In this document: piece after piece, positions 43,362 through 49,774 of the stretch | How the letters are laid out: each line of letters opens with the position of its first letter | How positions within the stretch are numbered: position 1 is the first letter of the stretch | From: UBA1723 sp045642085 | Lineage (GTDB): Bacteria > Bacteroidota > Bacteroidia > Bacteroidales > Paludibacteraceae | Assembly (NCBI GenBank): GCA_045642085.1 | Contig: JAZUIF010000079.1 | Coordinates: forward strand, 40,287-104,286 | DNA: 64,000 bases | Direction of reading: 5' to 3' | Translations under genes and position numbers: made by a program | Notes under the pieces: generated by a model | Seen by the model: only the letters and a program-made list of their open reading frames with translations | Told to the model about the DNA's origin: nothing | The model's database searches: none

Positions 43362-44709
43362 TACTTTAGATATACCTAATCCAGACAAGACATTTATCAA
43401 AGTGATAGGTGTTGGAGGCGGAGGCGGAAATGCAGTCACGTATATGTGCCAGAATGGAGTTGCAGGAGTCGACTTCATTTTGATGAATACAGACAAGTCT
43501 GCATTGATGCGTTCCTCTGTCCCTAAACGAATTTTGCTTGGTAAGAAAGGACTTGGTGCTGGATCAAACCCCAATATCGGTAGGGCGGCAATGCTAAGTG
43601 TAGAAGAGAATCTTAGAATGTTGTTGTCGGAATCTACTGAGATGGTGTTTGTCACTGCCACATTGGGTGGAGGTACCGGTACGGGAGGAGCTCCAGTTGT
43701 GGCTCGTGTCGCCAAAGAATTAGGAATTCTGACTATTGGTGTCGTCACAACTCCATTCTCATATGAAGGACCTGTCAGAAAGGCAATTGCTGAGGAGGGT
43801 ATTAGAGAGATGAGAAAATATGTCGATTCTCTTGTTATTATCTCCAATGATCGACTTTCAGCTAAGAGAAATAATCCAATGCTAAAACCGCTGACACTAT
43901 CGTCAAGTTTTGCAGCATCTGATTCTATTCTTGCAACAGCAGCAAGATGTATCTCCGATATGGTTACTCAGTCGGGATATGTCAATGTGGATATGAATGA
44001 TGTTCGCACCGTAATGACAAATTCAGGAGATGCAGTCATCGGTTCGGCTGAGGCTTCTGGAGAATATCGTGCTATGCAGGCGATGCGTGAGGCTCTTACA
44101 TTGCCTTTGCTTGTCAACAATGATATCCGCAACGCAAAGAGTATTTTGGTGAATTATCTATATTCCGACAAGGAAGTCACAATTGATGAGCTGTCTGAAA
44201 CAATGGAAACTGTCCAGATGAAAGTCAATGATGACGCTACAATCATCTGGGGTGCAAGCCAGGTGGAGGGATTAGGAGATAAACTTAAGATCTCAGTTGT
44301 TGTGACGGGTCAGTCATTGGCAGAGGATACCCTAGTTAGCACTGCCCCTGATCCATATGTTCCGCCAATTGAGATTCCTGTTCCTAAGAAGGAAGAGGAA
44401 GAAAAAAAGCCTAAAGATATTCCTGTGGTAGTTGCTGAAGACGGAACCGCAGTAAAGGAGGATGATCCAATTAAGCAGACTCGTAAAGAGTTTATTCCTA
44501 CAGAAGCGAGAGATACAACTGTAACTAAGAAGAAATTAGTTTCTGCTGTGTTTGGAGATAGCCAGATTGATGAGACACCTGCATATAATCGTGCAAGAAA
44601 TGTTCAGTTTGAGCATAAGTCAGAACCTACCTCATCATTTACAGTGAAACTTGATGGCGAGGAAATTAAAATGGGAGATAATAGTTATCTCTCTAACAGA
44701 CCAGATTAA
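43354..44709 (+). CDS. ftsZ: Cell division GTPase FtsZ, second paralogue
   Basis: A 451-residue FtsZ directly downstream of the first. It retains IKVIGVGGGGGNA, MNTDKSAL, GLGAGSNP, GGGTGTG (105-111) and the T7 loop NVDMND, so catalysis should be intact. It differs from copy 1 by an insertion-like stretch (SAKRNNPMLKPLTLSSSF) after the switch helix, a Lys/Glu-rich instead of Pro/Glu-rich linker, and a C-terminus SSFTVKL, MGDNSYLSNRPD that looks like the usual Bacteroidales FtsZ tail. The ATG at 43354 lies inside the last codons of copy 1. Shared T7-loop wording suggests duplication within the lineage, long ago given the divergence. Confidence 0.95.
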   Translation: MIDTLDIPNPDKTFIKVIGVGGGGGNAVTYMCQNGVAGVDFILMNTDKSALMRSSVPKRILLGKKGLGAGSNPNIGRAAMLSVEENLRMLLSESTEMVFVTATLGGGTGTGGAPVVARVAKELGILTIGVVTTPFSYEGPVRKAIAEEGIREMRKYVDSLVIISNDRLSAKRNNPMLKPLTLSSSFAASDSILATAARCISDMVTQSGYVNVDMNDVRTVMTNSGDAVIGSAEASGEYRAMQAMREALTLPLLVNNDIRNAKSILVNYLYSDKEVTIDELSETMETVQMKVNDDATIIWGASQVEGLGDKLKISVVVTGQSLAEDTLVSTAPDPYVPPIEIPVPKKEEEEKKPKDIPVVVAEDGTAVKEDDPIKQTRKEFIPTEARDTTVTKKKLVSAVFGDSQIDETPAYNRARNVQFEHKSEPTSSFTVKLDGEEIKMGDNSYLSNRPD

Positions 44710-44733
44710 ATTATAAATTAAAATATAAAGACT

Positions 44734-45186
44734 ATGGCATTATTTGATGTTATTAGCGAGGATATAAAGAAGGCAATGATTGCCAAAGACAAGGTGGCTT
44801 TGGAGGCATTGCGTGGAGTAAAGAAAGAGTTTCTTGAGGCAAAGACAGCTAAGGGATCAAATGGAGATCTAACAGATGAGGCTGCAATGAAGATTCTTCA
44901 GAAGATGGTGAAGCAGCGTAAGGAGTCGGCACAGATCTTCACAGAGCAGAACCGCCCAGAGTTGGCTGAGAACGAGTTGGCTGAGGCTTCTGTAATTGAG
45001 AAGTACCTTCCTGCTAAATTGTCTGACGCTGAACTAGAGGCAGAGATCAAGGCAATCATTGCTGAGGTTGGCGCAAAGACAGCTCAGGAGATGGGTAAGG
45101 TGATGGGTGTCGCAACAAAGAAACTTGCTGGTAAGGCAGACGGTAAGGACATCTCAGCAAAGGTAAAGACTTTGTTGAATTCATAA
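44734..45186 (+). CDS. yqeY: GatB/YqeY domain protein
   Basis: A 150-residue cytoplasmic protein of the YqeY family, with LFDVISEDIKKAMIAKDK, RGVKKEFLEAKT, KQRKESAQIF, ENELAEASVIEKYLP and MGKVMGVATKKLAGKADGK. The domain is related to the tail of the GatB amidotransferase subunit and is thought to touch tRNA; its exact role is unknown. It commonly follows ftsZ in Bacteroidales, which supports the dcw operon ending here. A palindrome with T run follows. Confidence 0.92.
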   Translation: MALFDVISEDIKKAMIAKDKVALEALRGVKKEFLEAKTAKGSNGDLTDEAAMKILQKMVKQRKESAQIFTEQNRPELAENELAEASVIEKYLPAKLSDAELEAEIKAIIAEVGAKTAQEMGKVMGVATKKLAGKADGKDISAKVKTLLNS

Positions 45187-45210
45187 TGCAAAATTCATAA
45201 TGCATAATTT
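45182..45210. repeat. AT-rich dispersed repeat
   Basis: CATAATGCAAAATTCATAATGC-type sequence; a similar block precedes the palindrome at 63664. In both places it lies directly before a GAGACG palindrome. Confidence 0.45.
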
Positions 45211-45214
45211 GTGT

Positions 45215-45246
45215 AGAGACGTGGCACGCCACGTCTCTGCTTTTTT
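45215..45246 (+). terminator. GAGACG palindrome acting as terminator of the dcw operon
   Basis: AGAGACGTGGC and GCCACGTCTCT form an 11-base dyad, followed by GCTTTTTT. It belongs to the same palindrome family as 59872 and 63664. Confidence 0.75.
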
Positions 45247-45266
45247 AAATAACAATCTATTGAAGA

Positions 45267-45334
45267 TTGTATTTGCTGAAAATTTGTATATTTGCAATAT
45301 CGTAACGTAGGTTACGGTAATGTGGGTTACGATA
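45267..45334 (+). promoter_or_regulatory. Promoter with GTTACG operator dyad for the ATPase gene
   Basis: TTG (45267-45269), 17 bases, then TATATTTG (45287-45294). Just after it, TATCGTAAC (45298-45306) and GTTACGATA (45326-45334) form a perfect 9-base dyad with a further GTTACG (45311-45316) between them, covering the expected transcription start. A dimeric repressor site is likely. Confidence 0.6.
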
Positions 45335-45344
45335 ATTGTATGCT

Positions 45345-46664
45345 ATGAAATTTTACAACAGAGATAAAGAGATGAGACTTCTCGCTGAAGTGGAGAGAAT
45401 GTCAAACGAAGAGAGTCAGATGACTGTAGTCACTGGCAGAAGACGTATTGGCAAGACGCAACTTTTGCTTAAGGCTTGTGAAGGCCAGACAACGCTCTAT
45501 TTTTTCGTTTCTCGTAAGTCGGAGTCATTGCTTTGTAAAGATTTTGTTGAAGAGGTTCGTGAGAAGTTGGGTTTGATGATTGGCGATTTCTCGTCGTTCG
45601 GCAAATTGTTTGAGTCGCTGTTGCTGATATCCAAAGAGCAACATTTTAATCTGATAATTGATGAGTTTCAAGAATTCCTAAGAGTGAACCCTTCTGTGTA
45701 TGGTGATATGCAGAAATATTGGGACTTGCATCATAAGGGGGGTAAAATGAACCTCCTAATAAGTGGTTCGGTTAACGCTCTGATGCATAAGATTTTTGAA
45801 AACAGCAAGGAACCTCTCTTTGGAAGAGCTGGAAATATTCTTCGATTGAAACCATTCGGCGTGAATGTCTTGAAGGAAATCCTATCTGATCATTATTCAA
45901 AATATGAGAAAGATGATCTCCTTGCTCTTTATGCACTTACGGGAGGTGTTGCCTGGTATGTAGAGCTAATGATGAAGAATAGGTGCTTCACAATAGATAC
46001 CATGCTTGATCTGGTGTTCAAGGAAGACTCTCTTTTCCTACAGGAAGGAAAGAATGTGCTTATTGAGGAGTTCGGCAAAGAATACACTGTCTATTTCTCT
46101 ATTCTTGAATGTATAGCTCGAGGTCTTTGTTCGAGAGGTGAAATAGAGTCCTATTTGGGAAATGTGGAGACGGGAGGTTATCTGGTTAAGTTGGATAGAG
46201 ACTATGACATCATTAAGATGAAACAGCCTATTTTCTCCAAACCTAACAGTAAGCAAACCCGATATTATATTCAGGATAATTTCCTTTACTTCTGGTTCCG
46301 TTTCGTTCACAAATACCAACGTTACATTGAATCAGGGTCAATCGCCTTGCTGAAAAATGTGGTTACACGTGATTTTCCCGTATTTTCAGGAATCATTTTG
46401 GAACGTTATTTCCATAAGTTGTTTATGGAAAAGCAGATATACACTTCAATAGGCGGATATTGGGACCGTTCTGGAGAAAATGAGATTGATTTGATTGCCG
46501 TCAATGAGATAGATGAGTTAATAGACTTTTGTGAGATAAAACGCCAAGAGAATAATATTGATTTGGACATCTTGTCGAAAAAGGCAAACGACTTCTTTTC
46601 CAAGAATCCCTCATTGAAACATTATAAATCGAACTTTTTGGCGTTGTCGCTCAAAGATATGTGA
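45345..46664 (+). CDS. AAA ATPase with DUF234/nuclease-like C-terminal domain
   Basis: A 439-residue protein of the archaeal-type ATPase family common in Bacteroidetes. The Walker A is in VVTGRRRIGKTQLL (about 29-42), a Walker B-like LIIDEFQEFL follows (about 104-113), then a winged-helix-like middle. The C-terminal DUF234-type domain holds ENEIDLIAV and FCEIKRQ, an E...D...ExK arrangement like a PD-(D/E)xK nuclease. Function is unknown; a mobile or defence role is often suspected for the family. The ATG at 45345 is preferred over a TTG three codons upstream. The stop abuts a toxin-gene relic. Confidence 0.82.
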   Translation: MKFYNRDKEMRLLAEVERMSNEESQMTVVTGRRRIGKTQLLLKACEGQTTLYFFVSRKSESLLCKDFVEEVREKLGLMIGDFSSFGKLFESLLLISKEQHFNLIIDEFQEFLRVNPSVYGDMQKYWDLHHKGGKMNLLISGSVNALMHKIFENSKEPLFGRAGNILRLKPFGVNVLKEILSDHYSKYEKDDLLALYALTGGVAWYVELMMKNRCFTIDTMLDLVFKEDSLFLQEGKNVLIEEFGKEYTVYFSILECIARGLCSRGEIESYLGNVETGGYLVKLDRDYDIIKMKQPIFSKPNSKQTRYYIQDNFLYFWFRFVHKYQRYIESGSIALLKNVVTRDFPVFSGIILERYFHKLFMEKQIYTSIGGYWDRSGENEIDLIAVNEIDELIDFCEIKRQENNIDLDILSKKANDFFSKNPSLKHYKSNFLALSLKDM

Positions 46665-46762
46665 TATTGTTCTTGATACTAATTGTTTGATCCAATGTAT
46701 CTCAAGGAAAAGTAATTGGAACATTATTCTTGGTGTTTCTGCCGTTGTTCTCATTGATACGC
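46664..46762 (+). pseudogene. Relic of a PIN-domain toxin gene
   Basis: Bases 46664-46713 are identical, but for one base, to 47123-47172 inside the intact PIN toxin gene. They translate as the same IVLDTNCLIQCISRKS. The frame then continues as NWNIILGVSAVVLIDT, plausible as toxin sequence of another paralogue, before running into the dispersed element. There is no start codon and no remaining 3' part. Confidence 0.6.
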
Positions 46763-46860
46763 TCGCCCTACGGGCTCGCGTTGGTGGGGGTGGTTAGGGC
46801 GTTCCGCCCTTAACAATCCTCGTTTTTGGACAACTGCTATATGATCTCATAAAATTTTCT
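46763..46860 (-). repeat. Copy B of the dispersed inverted-repeat element
   Basis: On the minus strand this reads CATATAGCAGTTGTCC, AAGGGCGGAACGCCCTAACC and GCGAGCCCGTAGGGCGAGCG, as in the copy at 59695-59815. The far inverted end is missing, so the copy is truncated where it meets the toxin relic. Confidence 0.7.
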
Positions 46861-46868
46861 TATTTTTG
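46861..46868 (+). promoter_or_regulatory. -7 promoter element of the toxin-antitoxin pair
   Basis: TATTTTTG matches TAnnTTTG, 32 bases before the antitoxin ATG. Any -33 element would lie in the end of the repeat element. Confidence 0.5.
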
Positions 46869-46900
46869 TCGTGAGTTGGTAATTAAAATAGTTGAAAATT

Positions 46901-47110
46901 ATGGGTTTTAATAATGCACAGCTAGAAGTGCTTAATTGCATTTCTTGCATCGATAATGATAAAGATTTGAATTCATTAAAAGAGTTGTTGTCAAAATTTT
47001 TGAATGAGTTGCTTCAAAAAAAAATGGATGATATGTGGGATGAAGGAAAACTATCACAGGAGAAAATTGAAGAGTGGGGCAATTCTCATCTAAGAACTAC
47101 ATACAAATGA
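46901..47110 (+). CDS. Probable antitoxin of a PIN-toxin pair
   Basis: A 69-residue acidic helical protein (FNNAQLEVLNCISCI at the start; LNELLQKKMDDMWDEGKLSQEKIEEW near the end). It has no clear DNA-binding motif. Size, charge and its four-base ATGA overlap with a PIN toxin gene are typical of Bacteroides two-gene toxin-antitoxin units. The C-terminal helix with MWDEGKLSQEKIEEW probably binds the toxin. The ATG at 46901 was chosen over a TTG three codons upstream. Confidence 0.72.
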   Translation: MGFNNAQLEVLNCISCIDNDKDLNSLKELLSKFLNELLQKKMDDMWDEGKLSQEKIEEWGNSHLRTTYK

Positions 47111-47532
47111 ATAGTATGCGTAATATTGTTCTGGATACTAATTGTTTGATCCAATGTATCTCAAGGAAAAGTGTATATTACCAAGTATGGAGTGATTTTT
47201 TGGATGGTAGGTACAATTTGTGTGTCTCAACAGAGATCTTGTCGGAATATGAGGAAATTATAGGGAAATTAATGTCTCCTGAAATTGCAAAAATTGTAAT
47301 TGAGATGATTCTAAGGTCTCCTTATACATTAAGAATAGATGCACATTTCAGATTTAGATTAATCGAAAAGGATTTGGACGATAATAAGTTCGTTGATTGT
47401 GCAATTGCTGCTAATGCTGAATATATAGTTAGTAACGATGCTCATTTTGATATTCTAAAAAATATCCCATTCCCATCTTTGTGTGTGGTTAGAATTGAAA
47501 AATTCTTAGAAATTTTAAATGGAGAACGATAA
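47107..47532 (+). CDS. PIN-domain ribonuclease toxin (VapC-like, COG1569 type)
   Basis: A 141-residue putative toxin. The PIN acidic residues are visible: Asp in IVLDTNCLIQ, Glu in STEILSEYEE, and Asp pairs in DDNKFVDCAIAA and VSNDAHFDIL. The family are Mg-dependent RNases restrained by an upstream antitoxin. The ATG at 47107 overlaps the antitoxin stop (ATGA); the ATG at 47116 (MRNIVLD) is the alternative. A 50-base copy of its 5' end sits 460 bases upstream as a relic. Confidence 0.85.
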   Translation: MNSMRNIVLDTNCLIQCISRKSVYYQVWSDFLDGRYNLCVSTEILSEYEEIIGKLMSPEIAKIVIEMILRSPYTLRIDAHFRFRLIEKDLDDNKFVDCAIAANAEYIVSNDAHFDILKNIPFPSLCVVRIEKFLEILNGER

Positions 47533-47592
47533 AAGATATTAAAGTTTTGAATTTGGTGATTAAGACAATAAAGTAAAAATTTCTTTTAAGCA

Positions 47593-47622
47593 TTGTTTGT
47601 TTTTACTTTTTACATATCTTTG
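47593..47622 (+). promoter_or_regulatory. Promoter of the structured RNA
   Basis: TTG (47593-47595), exactly 19 bases, then TATCTTTG (47615-47622). Confidence 0.65.
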
Positions 47623-47628
47623 TTGTGT

Positions 47629-47914
47629 GAGGCTTGAATAGGTTCTTACACGTATAAAATACAAAAGCGTTTACTATCGCTTGTTTGGCTTGTTGGAAAC
47701 TACCACTTTTCATTACGAAACCAAAACAAAGCAGAATGTAGACGACACGGAGTGTTTATGTACGCACTTCGGGGGTGTGCCATAGGATAATTCCTGTAGC
47801 ACACTTGCGAAGTTTTACATAATCTCAAACGTGGTTGTCTGTTTCTCATTTGGTTTCGTGGGCTGTGGTAGGCCTCCAATAACAATGAGGAATGTAAGAC
47901 TCCCACGTTTTTTG
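47629..47914 (+). ncRNA. Structured RNA candidate (rod-shaped, about 285 nt)
   Basis: There is no credible coding frame here, but many nested pairings fit on the plus strand. Two 5' hairpins: 47625-47631/47645-47651 and 47665-47669/47678-47682. Then a long rod: 47700-47706/47865-47871, 47715-47725/47849-47859 (11 perfect pairs), 47740-47749/47830-47840, 47756-47761/47817-47822, 47767-47771/47808-47812, 47775-47780/47799-47804 and 47784-47787/47792-47795. CCCACG before a T run (47902-47913) can pair with CGTGGG (47857-47862), competing with the 11-pair helix. A rod with an internal bubble recalls 6S RNA, but a regulatory leader for the gene at 47974 is equally possible. I cannot assign a known family. 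Confidence 0.6.
47902..47914 (+). terminator. Possible terminator/switch of the structured RNA
   Basis: CCCACG followed by six T; its partner CGTGGG (47857-47862) overlaps the rod, and an inner CCTC/GAGG hairpin lies at 47873-47890. Confidence 0.5.
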
Positions 47915-47973
47915 TTTTTATGCGTAATAGTATAGAATAATGGCCATTGGGGGTGTGGCACAAAATGTAAATT

Positions 47974-48348
47974 ATGACAAATGACGAAAATGCGAAATGT
48001 CATGCAATTATCCATTCGCATGCTTTAGCAGCTGCGGCAGGAAATGCAGTCCCTGTTCCGGGTTTAGGCATAGCGGTTGATACGGTTACAATGACAACAA
48101 TGTGCATGGCTTTGAGCACAGTTTTTGGTGGAAATATTCCGGAAAGTGTTGCAAAAGGAATGGCGGTTAATGCGATTAAAGCAACGATGTTAAGGCAACC
48201 ATTGAAGACGGTTGCTAAAGAATTAGGTAAATTGGTTCCTTTTTTGGGGTCAATTGTTGCTCCAGCAGTATCAGTTGGCATGTTGGAATCGGCGGGGTGG
48301 ATTCTTGCAGAGGAACTTGATAAGAAAAGAAATAATGGTACTTTGTAA
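47974..48348 (+). CDS. Small hydrophobic DUF697-like membrane protein
   Basis: A 124-residue Ala/Gly-rich protein with two or three hydrophobic stretches (AAAAGNAVPVPGLGIAVDTVTMTT, about 21-44; LVPFLGSIVAPAVSVGMLESAGWIL, about 88-112). The VPVPGLGIAVD pattern is like the DUF697/GTPase-associated membrane region, here without any GTPase. Function unknown. It has no obvious promoter of its own: the nearest one is that of the structured RNA, whose terminator ends 60 bases upstream. The RNA may therefore be its leader. A strong terminator follows. Confidence 0.65.
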   Translation: MTNDENAKCHAIIHSHALAAAAGNAVPVPGLGIAVDTVTMTTMCMALSTVFGGNIPESVAKGMAVNAIKATMLRQPLKTVAKELGKLVPFLGSIVAPAVSVGMLESAGWILAEELDKKRNNGTL

Positions 48349-48360
48349 ATTTTATGACAC

Positions 48361-48388
48361 AAAAAAGACGCGTTTCCGCGTCTTTTTT
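48361..48388. terminator. Bidirectional terminator between convergent genes
   Basis: AAAAAAGACGCG and CGCGTCTTTTTT form a perfect 12-base dyad around TTTC. The A run makes it usable from the opposite strand as well. Confidence 0.9.
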
Positions 48389-48393
48389 GTTAT

Positions 48394-48456
48394 ATCAATC
48401 ATCAATCATCAATCATCAATCATCAATCATCAATCATCAATCATCAATCATCAATC
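48394..48456. repeat. Tandem repeat, nine copies of ATCAATC
   Basis: Nine perfect 7-base units fill 63 bases just after the stop of the minus-strand gene. Copy number is likely to vary between strains. Confidence 0.97.
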
Positions 48457-48457
48457 A

Positions 48458-48916
48458 TTATCTCTTCCTATACACGATTTTCGGAATTACCGGATCAACA
48501 GCCTCTTTTAAGAATTCGTCGAAATCATCGTAGTCGTTGAAACATAGTTTAGTGACAGTTGTCTCTTTCTTCATCAGGCAGAAGTAGCCATACACGTCCT
48601 TGCCATCTCTACCTGTGCGGACATAATCCAAGTAGTAGCCGTCGAATTTCTTCAAATCAACCTCACCTTCCTTAATCATACCGAAGAATCGGCTCACTTT
48701 GAGAATTGTCCCGTCGACTTCAAGACTTCTGCTTTGCATTACTAAACGATATATCAAGAACCCGAGGAATATCACGGTAAAGACAGAGAATATTATCCAC
48801 CAATGAGTAGGAACGTCGGCGGGCATTATCGAAAGCACTAATCCGCATATTGCTGGCATCAATACGAAAATCGCTGTGATGTAGTAGAATTTGGGTCTGA
48901 ATTTTGTCTTTGTCAT
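48458..48916 (-). CDS. Membrane protein of unknown function (two membrane segments, PH-like domain)
   Basis: A 152-residue protein with two transmembrane segments (about 12-29 and 39-60), followed by a soluble domain of alternating strands (SLEVDGTILKVSRFFGMIKEGEVDL, GYFCLMKKETTVTKLCF). This layout resembles small bacterial PH-like (YdbT/DUF304-like) membrane proteins. No function can be assigned. It is convergent with the DUF697-like gene and divergent from the HAD hydrolase. Confidence 0.7.
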   Translation of the reverse strand: MTKTKFRPKFYYITAIFVLMPAICGLVLSIMPADVPTHWWIIFSVFTVIFLGFLIYRLVMQSRSLEVDGTILKVSRFFGMIKEGEVDLKKFDGYYLDYVRTGRDGKDVYGYFCLMKKETTVTKLCFNDYDDFDEFLKEAVDPVIPKIVYRKR

Positions 48917-49000
48917 ATCTCTTTTGTTCGTGTTTTTTGTAAAATTACTTTTTTGAAATCATATATCGGCAAATTCCGCTTAAAAGTTGAGGAAAAAATG

Positions 49001-49008
49001 TATATTTG
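49001..49008 (+). promoter_or_regulatory. -7 promoter element for the HAD hydrolase
   Basis: TATATTTG matches TAnnTTTG, 22 bases before the ATG. Confidence 0.5.
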
Positions 49009-49030
49009 CGAGAATTTGATATAGTTTGCA

Positions 49031-49756
49031 ATGAATAGACTAACGGCTCAGGTGAAAGAAAAATTGTCGGGATTGAAGCTTAAGGCTGTCCTTTTTGATA
49101 TGGATGGAGTAATCTTCGATTCTATGCCTCATCATGCTGTCGCATGGGTGAAGGCTTTTGCTGACGAGGGTGTTGATTTCAATGAGTATGAAGCCTATAA
49201 GCGTGAGGGTATGACTGGTGTCGCTACAATCCAGGAGATGTTTCTTGCTCAGAAGAGTAGAGAAGCAACCAAGGAGGAGTGCGACAGAATCTATGCCACA
49301 AAGTGCAAGTATTTTGAGAATGAAGGTCCGGCTGAGGTGATGACTGGTATCCGTGAAGTGCTTGAGTTTGTTCGCGACGCTGGATTGCAGATTTATATTG
49401 TTACTGGATCGGGTCAGCATTGTTTGTTCGACAAACTTGACCATCTTTTCCCAGGCATCTTTGCACCAGAGAGAATGGTGACAGCATATGATGTGAAGAA
49501 GGGTAAACCAGATCCGGAACCATATTTGATGGCGTTGAAGAAGGGAGGATTCACTGCTGATGAGGCTATCGTTGTGGAGAACGCTCCACTTGGAGTGACA
49601 TCTGCACATGCTGCTGGAATCTTCACAGTGGCAGTCAACACAGGAATACTGCTTCCTGAGGATTTGTTGAGTAAGGGAGCAGATGTGTTGTTCGACGATA
49701 TGCATGAGTTCAGAAATGCACTTCCTGAAATGTTCGACTTAGTTCTGAAAAAATAA
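49031..49756 (+). CDS. HAD-superfamily hydrolase (beta-phosphoglucomutase-like)
   Basis: A 241-residue HAD phosphatase or mutase. Motif I is VLFDMDGV with Asp23 and Asp25, followed by FDSMPHHAVAW, which starts a helical cap. Motif II Thr is in YIVTGSGQ, motif III Lys in KKGKPDPEPYL, and motif IV in AIVVENAPLGV. The cap type suggests a sugar-phosphate or small phosphate substrate; the exact one cannot be told. It lies 18 bases before the hybrid regulator gene and may be co-transcribed. Confidence 0.88.
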   Translation: MNRLTAQVKEKLSGLKLKAVLFDMDGVIFDSMPHHAVAWVKAFADEGVDFNEYEAYKREGMTGVATIQEMFLAQKSREATKEECDRIYATKCKYFENEGPAEVMTGIREVLEFVRDAGLQIYIVTGSGQHCLFDKLDHLFPGIFAPERMVTAYDVKKGKPDPEPYLMALKKGGFTADEAIVVENAPLGVTSAHAAGIFTVAVNTGILLPEDLLSKGADVLFDDMHEFRNALPEMFDLVLKK

Positions 49757-49774
49757 AATAAAAACGACTCGTTT

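Noticed and set aside
43338..43847. Minus-strand 169-codon frame in the second ftsZ
   Set aside because: Shadow; mirrors conserved FtsZ glycine-rich codons.
47629..47914. Naming this RNA as 6S, tmRNA, SRP RNA or RNase P RNA
   Set aside because: No tRNA-like ends or CCA, no SRP tetraloop domain and no RNase P core motifs were seen. The 6S-like shape is only a resemblance and the 5' hairpins do not fit well.
47700..48021. Minus-strand frames at 47700-47963 and 47815-48021
   Set aside because: They run antisense through the paired arms of the structured RNA and have no start context, homology or promoter.
48394..48456. Possible CRISPR array
   Set aside because: Units are 7 bases with no spacers; it is a simple tandem repeat and no cas genes are present.
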